NCBI GenBank assembly: GCA_035566015.1
Contig: DATMRS010000023.1
Span: 62,001-126,000 of the forward strand
Reading direction: 5' to 3'
DNA from: DATMRS01 sp035566015
Lineage (GTDB): Bacteria; Pseudomonadota; Alphaproteobacteria; Sphingomonadales; Sphingomonadaceae
Length of the DNA: 64,000 nucleotides
A model generated the notes under the pieces. That model saw only the letters and a list, made by a program, of their open reading frames with translations. It was not told the origin of the DNA and ran no database searches. The number at the start of each line of letters is the position of its first letter. Within the stretch, counting starts at the first letter, position 1. Shown in pieces: positions 55,992-64,000 of the stretch. The position numbers and the translations under genes were made by a program.

Positions 55992-57344
55992 GTGAAGCTC
56001 TTTCTCTCCGTTTGCCTCCTAAGCATAGTCATTCAATATTCTTCTCCTGTTCACGCCGACGAACTCGACGTCGCGGCGATCCGCCACGATATCGAAAGCG
56101 TTCTCGATGAAGATTATCCCCAACTCGAAAAATTGTATGAAGATATACACGCCCATCCGGAGGTAGGTTTCCAGGAGACGCGCACCGCGGCGCTGTTGGC
56201 CGCGCAGATGCGCAAACTGGGTTTTGCCGTCACCGAAAAGGTGGGTGGCACCGGTATAGTTGCGATTTTTCACAACGGGCCTGGCCCCACCATTCTGGTA
56301 CGTACCGAATTGGACGGACTGCCGATGGAGGAAAAAACCGGCCTTCCCTACGCAAGCAAGTACAAGCAGATCGTCGATGGCAAATCGAGCTATATTGCCC
56401 ATAGTTGCGGGCATGATGTGCATATGGCCTGGTGGGTCGGTACGGCGAAAGCACTGCTTGCGATGAAGAATCGCTGGAGCGGTACATTGATGTTCATCGG
56501 CCAGCCGGCCGAAGAAACGGTAAGTGGGGCCAAGGCGATGATCGCCGATGGGCTGTTCACCCGCTTTCCCAAACCCGATTACGGCTTTGCCGCCCATGTG
56601 GGTCCGGGGCCGGTCGGCACCGTCGTAATCAAGGACGGCATCGTGTCCTCCGCTTCCGATGCTCTGGAGATCACCTTCAAGGGACGGGGCGGGCATGGAT
56701 CGATGCCCAGTGCGACAATCGACCCGATCACGATCGCCGCTCATTTTGTCAGCGATGTGCAGACCATCATCAGCCGGGAAAAGGATGCGAACGCATTTGG
56801 CGTAATCACCGTCGGCAGCTTCCACGCCGGCAGCGCAGGCAATATCATTCCGGATGAAGCCGATCTCAAGCTTTCGTTGCGTTCGTTCACACCCGAGGTG
56901 CGTGAGCTTCTGCTCAAGGGGGTTGAGCGCACGGCTAATGCCAGCGCCTCGATGGCGGGGGCTCCGCCACCCGAAATACATCATCTTTCCGGCACATCGG
57001 CCGTCCGAAACGACAGCGCCCTCGCCGCCCGCGCGAATTTGCTGCTCAAGCAGGCGCTGGGGAACGGAGTAACGTTCGTGCCGTCCTCCGCTCCGGGCGG
57101 TGCCCCAAGCGAGGATTTCTCGCAATTCATCGATGCCGGAGTACCGTCGGTATTCTTTGCAATCGGTGGCTACGATGCGAAGACGATCGCGGATTATAAG
57201 GCGCGTGGCGTTCCTCTACCGGTTAATCACTCGCCCTATTTTGCGCCGGCGCCGAAACCGGCGATAGAAACCGGCGTAAAGGTGTTGACCATGGCTGTGC
57301 TGATGGTGACCGCGAAAAACGCAGCGGCCAACTCGCACCGCTAA
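55992..57344 (+). CDS. Exported M20 family amidohydrolase
   Basis: A 450-residue M20 metallo-amidohydrolase (IAA-amino acid/N-acyl-amino acid hydrolase type). A short signal peptide (ending SSPVHA) suggests export. Metal ligands are visible: SCGHDVH at 138-144, QPAEET near 171-176 (E174/E175) and FAAHVGPGP near 199-206. LDGLPMEEKTGLPYAS is typical of the amidohydrolase branch, and NHSPYF lies at the C-terminus. The GTG at 55992 is preceded by AAGGGA; the frame upstream (from 55848) lies inside the carboxylesterase gene. It probably cleaves an amide bond of the imported compound or a product of the esterases. Confidence 0.88.
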   Translation: MKLFLSVCLLSIVIQYSSPVHADELDVAAIRHDIESVLDEDYPQLEKLYEDIHAHPEVGFQETRTAALLAAQMRKLGFAVTEKVGGTGIVAIFHNGPGPTILVRTELDGLPMEEKTGLPYASKYKQIVDGKSSYIAHSCGHDVHMAWWVGTAKALLAMKNRWSGTLMFIGQPAEETVSGAKAMIADGLFTRFPKPDYGFAAHVGPGPVGTVVIKDGIVSSASDALEITFKGRGGHGSMPSATIDPITIAAHFVSDVQTIISREKDANAFGVITVGSFHAGSAGNIIPDEADLKLSLRSFTPEVRELLLKGVERTANASASMAGAPPPEIHHLSGTSAVRNDSALAARANLLLKQALGNGVTFVPSSAPGGAPSEDFSQFIDAGVPSVFFAIGGYDAKTIADYKARGVPLPVNHSPYFAPAPKPAIETGVKVLTMAVLMVTAKNAAANSHR

Positions 57345-57443
57345 GTGGGCCTTCGCCAAAGATATGGGGCTGGCGCGAAACGCCGCATTTCATAATATCC
57401 GCCATGGCTGGATGAAGGGTCCCCGAATGACGGCCGCGGTCAG

Positions 57444-59633
57444 CTAAAATCTGACCCCGGCCCGAATGCCATACTCCCGGGGCGCCCCATAGAATTCGTT
57501 AAGCTCATATTGTCCCGATACGTAGCGCTTGTTCGTAAGATTATTGCCGTAGAGTTCCAAATGCCAATTCCCTTTACGCAGCGTGACGAGCGCCGATAAC
57601 AATCCATATCCGTCTATCCTGTCCGACACGGGCGAATAGGCCAGGTAAGTGAACCGTGGCCCGACATAGGCATAGTTTACCCGTGGCGTAATCGTCATCT
57701 GGTCGCCCAATAGAAATTCATATTCAAGACCGGCATTATAGGTCCACTTGGGCGAATAGAGGTTGGGGCCGCCATCGGTGGTGACGATCGCCGGATTGTA
57801 ATCGAAACAAGCGGGCGGATTGGAGGGAATACCGGGCGGACATTGAGGCCCTAGTGAGCCTGACGGGATCAACCGCGTATTGACGAAGGTAAGGCCGGAG
57901 AGGTGGGAATCGACGTAGGAAAGCCCGGCATCGAAACCCAGGCCACCGAATTTCCCCTGTACCTGCGCCTCGATGCCCTTGATCGTTCCGCGGGAAATAT
58001 TCTCCACGCCGCTGAAGCCGGTGCTTGGCTCGACCACCTCGAACTGGAAGTCCGAATAATGGTTGTAGAAGGCATCGATCTGCGTGCGCAAATGCCGGCC
58101 GAACAGGCTGGCCTTCCATCCCAATTCATAGTTCCACACCGTTTCGGGTGCGAATTCGGACGTCCGCGAATTGAATCCCCCCGGCTTGTAGCCACGCGCG
58201 GCGAAAATATAGAGCAGGTTATCGGGATCGACCGTCCAGTTAAGCGCGGCTTTCCCCGTCACCCGCCCGTCCTTGTGTGACCCGGACAGATCGCTCACCG
58301 GCAGACCGCCGACGGGAAAGCCCGGTATGCCCGCGCCGATGCGGATATCGCCAGTGCCGGTTGCCTTGTAATGCGAATAGCGTGCGCCGAGTTGGAACTC
58401 CAGATCGGGCAGCAGCTTGTAATTGCCTTGGGCAAAGATGCCCGTCGTCGTGCGTTCATTGTCGGGCCGGATATCCGTCGGAAAGCCTGCCTGGTCCTGA
58501 TAAATGCGCACCTTGATATCGTTCCGCTGGAAATAGGCGCCGAGAATCCAGTCGAACACGCCGCCGGTGGGCGAGATGAGGTTGATTTCTTCGCTCCACT
58601 GGCGTTCGCCCGCAAAATAATCCTGGGCGATCTGGCCGCCTGCGGAGACGGGGGCCTGCGATGCATCGATATCGACTAGCCCGTTGATGCGCTTGTGCTG
58701 ATATCCCGTCAGGGAGCGCAAGACGACGCCGCTGTCGAACTCCTGACGCAATTCGAGGCTGACGATGAGCGCGCGTTCGCGAATTTTCGTCGGCGTGTCG
58801 TAACTGAGCGTTCGGATATCCCCGACACGATAGGGCGCGAACGATGTCCCGGGTATCGGACGATAGGCATAGCCTCCTGTCTCGCGGTCGTTCAACTGGA
58901 CCTTGAGAAGCGCCCGGAACGAGCCAGGCTGCCATAACAGACCGGCGCGGCCGCCTTTCTCGTCGAGGCGCCCGGCATGATTATGATAGGGGCCGACGTC
59001 GGTATAATAGCTGTCATGGCGTCGGTAGAAGCCTGCCGCACGAAAGGCGATCGTATCGCTTGCCGGCAGGTTCAGGGCGCCCTCCGCCTCGAAATTGCCC
59101 CTATTGCCGCCGCCGATCTCGCCATAGCCGCCGATGCCGTCGAAATCGGGGTTCTTCGAATTGATGAAAATCGCTCCCCCTGTCGAGTTCGAGCCCACAA
59201 GCGTGCCTTGGGGACCGCGCAACACCTCAACGCTCGCCAGATCATAGAAGCTGTTCGCCTGCACGATCGGCGGCTGAAACAGGCCGTCGACATATGTGGC
59301 GACACCGGCGGTGACATTGGGTGAATTGCTGGCAAGGCCTATACCGCGAATATTCACCGCCGAGGTGATCGCCGCATCGGTGATCGACAGCGATGGAGAC
59401 GCGGACTGAAGATCGTTCAGCCGGGTTACTCCCTTGGCGGCCAGTTCCGTCGTATCGAGCGCCGTCGCGGCGATCGGCACATCTTGCAGATTCTCCACGC
59501 GGCGCTGCGCGGTTACGACGATGTCGGCCAGGCCTGCTTCGGGGGACGCGATCGGCTGCGACGCGTTCTGCGCCATAGCGATACCCGGGTGGAGACAAAG
59601 GATCGCCACACCCGCCAGCAATTTCGTGTTCAT
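57444..59633 (-). CDS. TonB-dependent outer-membrane receptor (island copy 2)
   Basis: A 729-residue TonB-dependent receptor of the sphingomonad iron-complex/organic-substrate type. The ATG at 59633 has a GGGGGAG site. The signal peptide (MNTKLLAGVAILCLHPGIAMA) is followed by a plug starting DIVVTAQRRVENLQDVPIA and containing IRGIGLAS and VEVLRGPQGTLVGSNSTGGAI, which are standard plug motifs. The barrel ends in the aromatic FYGAPREYGIRAGVRF strand. It follows serine hydrolase copy 3 by 26 bases in one operon, and converges on the M20 gene. Confidence 0.9.
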   Translation of the reverse strand: MNTKLLAGVAILCLHPGIAMAQNASQPIASPEAGLADIVVTAQRRVENLQDVPIAATALDTTELAAKGVTRLNDLQSASPSLSITDAAITSAVNIRGIGLASNSPNVTAGVATYVDGLFQPPIVQANSFYDLASVEVLRGPQGTLVGSNSTGGAIFINSKNPDFDGIGGYGEIGGGNRGNFEAEGALNLPASDTIAFRAAGFYRRHDSYYTDVGPYHNHAGRLDEKGGRAGLLWQPGSFRALLKVQLNDRETGGYAYRPIPGTSFAPYRVGDIRTLSYDTPTKIRERALIVSLELRQEFDSGVVLRSLTGYQHKRINGLVDIDASQAPVSAGGQIAQDYFAGERQWSEEINLISPTGGVFDWILGAYFQRNDIKVRIYQDQAGFPTDIRPDNERTTTGIFAQGNYKLLPDLEFQLGARYSHYKATGTGDIRIGAGIPGFPVGGLPVSDLSGSHKDGRVTGKAALNWTVDPDNLLYIFAARGYKPGGFNSRTSEFAPETVWNYELGWKASLFGRHLRTQIDAFYNHYSDFQFEVVEPSTGFSGVENISRGTIKGIEAQVQGKFGGLGFDAGLSYVDSHLSGLTFVNTRLIPSGSLGPQCPPGIPSNPPACFDYNPAIVTTDGGPNLYSPKWTYNAGLEYEFLLGDQMTITPRVNYAYVGPRFTYLAYSPVSDRIDGYGLLSALVTLRKGNWHLELYGNNLTNKRYVSGQYELNEFYGAPREYGIRAGVRF

Positions 59634-59659
59634 GCTTACTCCCCCTGTCTGACTGTCAT

Positions 59660-60922
59660 TTATCTGGATGCCGCCGCCCCGCCGGGCTTCCACGCCGAGA
59701 CTGCGGCCAGGAATGCGGCCGTCTCGTCTCCGGCCGCTTCGTCTGCCGGCGGAAAATAGCTGAGCTTGACCACCACGGTCCGCGTGGCGGGATCGACGTA
59801 GATATACTGACCCTGAAGCCCGATCGCCGAATAGGCGCCCTTGTCCCCCAGCAACCACCACTGCAAGCCGTAGCCGCCCCGCGCGGCATCGCTTGGGCCA
59901 CTCGGCCGGGTCGATTCCCTTACCCATTCGGGCGAGACGATCTGGTGGCCATTGGCGCGGCCATTATTCAACATCATCAGCCCGAACCGCGCATAATCCC
60001 GAAGTGTGGCGTTGAAGCCGGCACCGTTGAACTCGCGCCCCACGCCGGGCGGCCCATCCATGATGAAGAAGCCGTCGGCTTCAGCACCGAGCGGCTCCCA
60101 TAGCCGCTGCGCCATATAAGCGGAGATCGTGCTGCCGCCGCTCACCCGTTCGATCAGCCAGCCGAGGACAGCGGTGTCCAGCGTCTTATACTGGAAAACC
60201 TCGCCGGGCTTGTGGAGACGCTTCACCGTGCGCGCCGCATCGGCAAACCGCGCCGCGTTTTTTATCAGGGCGGCGATATGATTTCGTGCCGCCGCGCCGG
60301 GCTTATCGAAATCATAGCGTTCTTCATAATCCACGCCCGATCGCATGGCCAGAATCTGGCGGATCGTCACGCCGTCATAGCCGCTCCCCTTCAATTCGGG
60401 CAGATAAGCGACGATCTGGTCGTCGAGCGACTTTATCCGCCCTTCGGCCAGCGCACAGCCAACCAATACCGAGGTGAACGACTTGGTCATCGACCAGCCC
60501 ATGAACCGGGTGCGTTCGTTGGTGTTATTGCGATAAATTTCCGAGACGATCTTGCCATCCTTCATCACCAGCAAGGCATTGGTGTAGGTGCGATCGAGGA
60601 ACTGTTCGGGCGTGTAAGTGACGCCTTTGTACGTATAAGTGAAGTCGAGGGCATGATCCGCGCGTGGCAGGCGCCAGACAGGGCCGGAGCGCGCGACGGT
60701 CCGGGTCGTGAATAGCTGGTCCATATTATGGAAGGTCAATGTGTTGATGTCAGGATCGAGCATCGACCAGCGGGCCAATTGAAGGGCAACCGGCACGTCC
60801 GACGGCGGCCCTCCGGCCAAGGGCGGCGGCAGTATCTGCTGCGCGGTCGCGGGACTGATGGCGGTTGTCGCCAGCGCGATGGCCAGCGCGAGTGTCCGGA
60901 GCGGCGGCATTGTCGGCATCAT
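59660..60922 (-). CDS. Exported serine hydrolase, beta-lactamase class C / 6-aminohexanoate-dimer hydrolase family (copy 3)
   Basis: A 420-residue serine hydrolase. The signal peptide ends near residue 27 (ISPATAQ). The SxxK active site is S144-M-T-K147, with blocks TLTFHN, DFTYTYKG and RSGVDYEERY matching the other two copies and the shared DGPPGVG segment. The probable catalytic tyrosine is in FQYKTLDTAVLG. It is nearer to copy 2 than to copy 1 in several blocks by eye (DDQIVAY, AFW/FFIMDG, LQGQ). It lies 153 bases after the LuxR-type gene and is operonic with TonB receptor copy 2. Confidence 0.88.
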   Translation of the reverse strand: MMPTMPPLRTLALAIALATTAISPATAQQILPPPLAGGPPSDVPVALQLARWSMLDPDINTLTFHNMDQLFTTRTVARSGPVWRLPRADHALDFTYTYKGVTYTPEQFLDRTYTNALLVMKDGKIVSEIYRNNTNERTRFMGWSMTKSFTSVLVGCALAEGRIKSLDDQIVAYLPELKGSGYDGVTIRQILAMRSGVDYEERYDFDKPGAAARNHIAALIKNAARFADAARTVKRLHKPGEVFQYKTLDTAVLGWLIERVSGGSTISAYMAQRLWEPLGAEADGFFIMDGPPGVGREFNGAGFNATLRDYARFGLMMLNNGRANGHQIVSPEWVRESTRPSGPSDAARGGYGLQWWLLGDKGAYSAIGLQGQYIYVDPATRTVVVKLSYFPPADEAAGDETAAFLAAVSAWKPGGAAASR

Positions 60923-61075
60923 CGTCCCTTGCTTCAGTCTTGATTATTCGCCTTATCGCGTGCCGCACCCGCGGCTCATCTCCCGTTTGGGATATGCGAG
61001 GCCAAAATAGAGGAGGCCGAATATCTCGGACCTCACTCAGCAAAGAAGGAAGCCGGCGCGCTGCCGGCCAGAGGA

Positions 61076-62263
61076 TCAATGGACGCTGTCGACCGTCTGG
61101 GCGGCTACCGACCCGTACAGATGGCGCACCAGTTCCGCCTGGCGATGCGCGCCAGTCTTGGCGAGTGCCTGCTTGAGCTGGACGCGCACCGTGCCCACGG
61201 ACAGGCCACGCGCCTCGGCATAATCGCCGACCGATATTCCGTCGCATAAGGCGACCGCCAACCGCGCTTCGGCGAGGGTGAGGCCGAACAATTCGCTGAC
61301 CGCCGCTTCGGACAGGCCACTCGGCCGTCCTGGCTTCATCAGCAGGAGCGCGATCAGATTCATGTCGGGGCCGGACAGTTCCTCATCCAGACAGGCCCTA
61401 CCGGTATCAAGCGCGAGCAGTTGGATCGGCTCCGGTCCCTCCTTGCCGACTGTCGCCAGCGTGAAGCGGCGCTCTCCAGATGCGGCGGATCGGGCCACTC
61501 CAACCAGGCGGGCGAGCGCCTGATTGTCCGCGAACGTGCCGGCGCATACACGATTATCCACGATCGCGACGTGCGGAGACTGTTCAATCATCGTCGCCGC
61601 CCTATGATTGCGCCAGACGATCCGCCCGCCGGAATCGCACAATATCACGCCCGTATGGAGGCGATCGATAACCGAACTGAACAATGTCTCGCGCCTGCGC
61701 GCTTCGCGTAACTTGTCGACAAGTCGCATGACTTGTTCCAGATGTGGCGCCAATTGGCGCAGGAATATTTCGTCCTGCACTTCGAAATCGCTTCTGTCAT
61801 CAATCGAGCGATGCAGAATCATGGAGAAATAGTGTGTCTCTGATAGTTCGAAGCCGATGCCCGTCCCTCCGCGAAGGCCGATGGTCGCCAATCGCTGCTC
61901 GAGTTGGGCCAAATGAGGACAATTTCTGGCAAACCGGTCCTGGTCGCGCATGATTTGGCTCACGGGCGGCCGCGCAAGCCGCAGATCCAGCCGTGGGTTG
62001 CTCTCGTTATTGACGGCCGCATCATGCAAATCCGCCTGGGACAAGGATCTGGTGTCCCGCGCATTCCAAAGCTCGCGCAGGCGCATGCCGTCTCGCCGAA
62101 AAATCTGCACCACCGCACTGCGCACGCCCAGGCCGTCCCGAATACGATCAAGGGCCTGCTGCCATCGCCCTTCCTGTTCGCAACAGGCATAAATGTCCGG
62201 CAAAACTTGATTGGCCAAATCGGACACCATCTCCCCCTCGCCATGTTCCTGGCTTATGTCCAA
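61076..62263 (-). CDS. LuxR family transcriptional regulator with PAS-like domain
   Basis: A 395-residue regulator with a C-terminal LuxR helix-turn-helix (about residues 330-390: LTLAEARLAVALCDGISVGDYAEARGLSV, then the recognition helix GTVRVQLKQALAKTG). The central part (about 195-300) resembles a PAS sensor (LHTGVILCDSGGRIVWRN). The N-terminal 180 residues match no domain I can name. No acyl-homoserine-lactone pocket signature is evident. It likely controls the hydrolase/receptor genes immediately downstream. Tandem repeats lie just upstream of its start. Confidence 0.85.
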   Translation of the reverse strand: MDISQEHGEGEMVSDLANQVLPDIYACCEQEGRWQQALDRIRDGLGVRSAVVQIFRRDGMRLRELWNARDTRSLSQADLHDAAVNNESNPRLDLRLARPPVSQIMRDQDRFARNCPHLAQLEQRLATIGLRGGTGIGFELSETHYFSMILHRSIDDRSDFEVQDEIFLRQLAPHLEQVMRLVDKLREARRRETLFSSVIDRLHTGVILCDSGGRIVWRNHRAATMIEQSPHVAIVDNRVCAGTFADNQALARLVGVARSAASGERRFTLATVGKEGPEPIQLLALDTGRACLDEELSGPDMNLIALLLMKPGRPSGLSEAAVSELFGLTLAEARLAVALCDGISVGDYAEARGLSVGTVRVQLKQALAKTGAHRQAELVRHLYGSVAAQTVDSVH

Positions 62264-62283
62264 GCGCGATTTGGCATAATCTT

Positions 62284-62318
62284 ATAGCGCTCCATATGGA
62301 ACAGGCATAGCGATCCAT
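62284..62318. promoter_or_regulatory. Tandem direct repeat upstream of the LuxR-type gene
   Basis: Two copies of ATAGCGnTCCAT (62284-62295 and 62307-62318, 11 of 12 identical) lie 23 bases apart, about two helical turns, directly upstream of the regulator start. The first copy overlaps a perfect 10-base palindrome TCCATATGGA (62291-62300). This layout suggests an operator, perhaps for autoregulation. Confidence 0.4.
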
Positions 62319-62419
62319 GCCGATGCGCCCCGATGTTGGCGGGTCGGCTTCTTGCAGCACGACGCCCCGACGCAAGCATTCAGATGCTCATGGCCGCCGA
62401 TCCCGCGATTTCAGCTATA

Positions 62420-63085
62420 TTATGAACGAACCGCCTTATTTATGGAGAGCACAAAATTATTCACGGTTTGCTCTTCAAAAAAATCATCGCTGAAATCATA
62501 GAGATGATAAGTGTAAGCTATACTATTTGTTAAATGACCATGCAGCCAAATAAAGACAAACTCGATCCTCTTAATCTCATCTGGAGATAATTTTCTTTCT
62601 CCTTCAAGTTCGATACGCTGGATATAGCGTTGCGTCACCTCTCGGCCAAACCGGCTTATCGGCCGCCAGCTATCCCTGCCTTGCAGATGATATCGAATGC
62701 CCGAGCGGAGCAAATTTGCATGGGCACGATAATTCGCCAGAGCTCCACGGACGATCGCTTCGGCCAGCTTTGCGGTGGGCGTGTTCTCGAACATGATGTC
62801 GATCGCCTCTCCACGCCGAGCGAGCATCAACTCGATCAGGGCGTCGAAAAGCCCCTCTTTAGTTGCAAAGCGATGATAAAAGGATCCAACAGAGCATCCG
62901 GCTCGATCGACGAGCTCACGAACCGAAATCACGTCGAAATCCTGCTCACGCAACATTTCGAGCGCTGTGGTCATAATTCTGTTATATGTTTGAAGGCTGC
63001 GCTCCTGTAGCGGGCGACGCACGTTTCTCGCCAGATCCGGATTGCCATCGCTTGCCGCGTCAAATTTCCGAGTGGCAGGAACCAA
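62420..63085 (-). CDS. TetR family transcriptional regulator
   Basis: A 221-residue TetR/AcrR-type repressor. The N-terminal helix-turn-helix shows VISVRELVDRAGCSVGSFYHRFATKEGLFDALI at about residues 50-85, typical of the family; the C-terminal ligand-binding domain is all helical. The frame begins with TTG at 63085; no better ATG is available before the helix-turn-helix domain, so the start is uncertain. G+C and codon use resemble the island rather than the core. It lies 156 bases upstream of the LuxR-type gene on the same strand. The ligand may be the island's substrate. Confidence 0.85.
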   Translation of the reverse strand: MVPATRKFDAASDGNPDLARNVRRPLQERSLQTYNRIMTTALEMLREQDFDVISVRELVDRAGCSVGSFYHRFATKEGLFDALIELMLARRGEAIDIMFENTPTAKLAEAIVRGALANYRAHANLLRSGIRYHLQGRDSWRPISRFGREVTQRYIQRIELEGERKLSPDEIKRIEFVFIWLHGHLTNSIAYTYHLYDFSDDFFEEQTVNNFVLSINKAVRS

Positions 63086-63348
63086 GCTACAACCTCATAT
63101 GCATCGACTCGCCTAAACAGAGATATGTCGGTTGATCAAGAGAGTGCAGGATTTCCTAGCGGGTTGACTTGATTTGCGTCACTGGTCACTGCCTAGCGAT
63201 ATGGGCATGCAGAATGCCATTGGGTCTATGTGACCAGTATCCGAACTCATAACCACCAGATGATGGCAGCGGTGAAGGTGACGGCATATCTGCGCCTGTC
63301 CCCTTGAGCCCGCTCGGACGCGTCAATCGGAGGGCGGGCCGACGCTCG
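63086..63348. other. Non-coding stretch with a possible transposase fragment
   Basis: No complete gene was found. On the minus strand 63247-63303 reads GDRRRYAVTFTAAIIWWL and then a stop, resembling the C-terminal end of IS5-type transposases. The rest of the region holds nothing I can name. Confidence 0.25.
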
Positions 63349-63996
63349 CTACCTCCCGGATTTCCGCTTCTGGGCGGGTCCGAACGGATCCTTGGGTATA
63401 TGGTCGAGGCGCTGCCCCTCGCCTCTTGCGGCCGCAGGCTTTACGCGCTGATCTTCGACGCAATTTCTCAGTTCGGCAACCGCGGCGCTGCTCCCATCGA
63501 GGTCCAGCCGCTCGACGGGCACATCGCCGCGCGAGATGTGAAGAGCCTTGGACGCCGCGAAGTAGGACGGGAATTTCGCTCCGAAGCTCGTGACAAATCC
63601 CTGTTTGCCCTCCGATACCATGCCGACCGCAAAATGCGCGGGATAGCTGCTGTTCGAGAGGCGGAAATTCAGCTTCAGCCGATCCTTGGGCTTGATCGAC
63701 CAGTTGGCGTTAAGAACCGAAAGACGGTTTGTACCGTCGATATCCAGACCGAGGAGTAGGGTCGTGCCCCCGGGACGCTCATAGGTCCGGGTCAGGAAGC
63801 AGCCCTTTCCGTCCTTGCTTGCCGACACCATCCAGCCGCCGATGGCGCGCGATGCATAGTCGCGGGCGGAGGCATGATCGCTCACCGAGAGACCGGCGGC
63901 GCAAACCAGCGCGAGGAACACCGGCCGCGCACTGGCCCGAAGCCGAGCCCGAACGATGGGGCCGGTGTAGTCGATCGGTCGTTGCGGCTTCACCAT
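63349..63996 (-). CDS. Exported protein of unknown function
   Basis: A 215-residue protein whose N-terminal region (RARLRASARPVFLALVCAAGL, ending about DHASA) looks like a signal peptide. The rest is predicted mainly beta with a GCFLTRTYERPGGTTLLLG block and an acidic/basic mix. The true start could lie upstream of the window edge, since the frame begins 4 bases from the end. The G+C is high again, as in the core. I do not recognise the family with confidence; a distant resemblance to secreted invasion-locus-B-type domains is only a guess. Confidence 0.55.
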   Translation of the reverse strand: MVKPQRPIDYTGPIVRARLRASARPVFLALVCAAGLSVSDHASARDYASRAIGGWMVSASKDGKGCFLTRTYERPGGTTLLLGLDIDGTNRLSVLNANWSIKPKDRLKLNFRLSNSSYPAHFAVGMVSEGKQGFVTSFGAKFPSYFAASKALHISRGDVPVERLDLDGSSAAVAELRNCVEDQRVKPAAARGEGQRLDHIPKDPFGPAQKRKSGR

Positions 63997-64000
63997 AGGC

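Noticed and set aside
46412..62263. Assignment of the island to known fumonisin or microcystin degradation clusters
   Set aside because: An esterase and a TonB receptor are shared with the fumonisin theme, but no aminotransferase is present, and no mlrA-type membrane protease is present, so a named pathway is not supported.
1..64000. CRISPR arrays, rRNA genes, plasmid or phage replication genes
   Set aside because: No regularly spaced repeats, no rRNA-like segment and no replication or phage structural genes were seen.

Overview
The window looks like the chromosome of a sphingomonad (Alphaproteobacteria, Sphingomonadaceae). The reasons are very high G+C in the core genes, an E1-beta pyruvate dehydrogenase subunit carrying a lipoyl domain, TadE/TadG pilus genes, several TonB-dependent receptors, and tightly packed operons with many 4-base stop/start overlaps and GTG/TTG starts. 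The species assignment is an inference; no rRNA is present.

Region 1 (1-43.7 kb) is core chromosome. It starts with three Tad pilus genes (tadE-like, tadE-like, tadG-like). Convergent pdhB-pdhA and ftsB follow, then a catecholate-type siderophore receptor with a Sel1-repeat partner. A minus-strand operon reads N-formylglutamate amidohydrolase > ilvD > nnr > rlmD. After a DUF885 peptidase-like gene comes the operon ETF-QO > TPR protein > ispE. A short plus-strand operon follows: a degenerate uracil-DNA-glycosylase-like protein > soluble lytic transglycosylase > moaB. A long minus-strand run contains aspartate kinase, nitronate monooxygenase, ptsP, a RodZ-like protein, cpoB, tilS and ftsH. Next are ubiG, a glutathione transferase, gltD > DUF2059 > gltB, uppP and an NDUFA9-like protein.

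Region 2 (43.7-46.3 kb) is the left end of an integrated element at a tRNA-Leu(CAG) gene. It holds a P4-type tyrosine integrase broken by a frameshift, an AlpA-type regulator, about 500 bp without a gene, and a truncated N-terminus of an MmeI-like DNA methyltransferase. The element looks decayed and probably immobile without help. No second copy of the tRNA 3' end was found, so the right boundary is probably outside the window.

Region 3 (46.4-63.1 kb) is accessory cargo with lower G+C. It encodes three related SxxK serine hydrolases (6-aminohexanoate-dimer-hydrolase/class C beta-lactamase fold), an alpha/beta hydrolase, a Tat-exported type-B carboxylesterase, an exported M20 amidohydrolase, an exported SnoaL/NTF2-like protein, two TonB-dependent receptors, a LuxR-type and a TetR-type regulator. 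Nearly every enzyme has an export signal and there is no cytoplasmic pathway or inner-membrane transporter. This suggests an outer-membrane-uptake plus periplasmic-hydrolysis system for an unknown ester- and/or amide-linked compound. It is the most interesting part of the window; its substrate cannot be read from the sequence.

The window closes with a 215-residue exported protein of unknown function.
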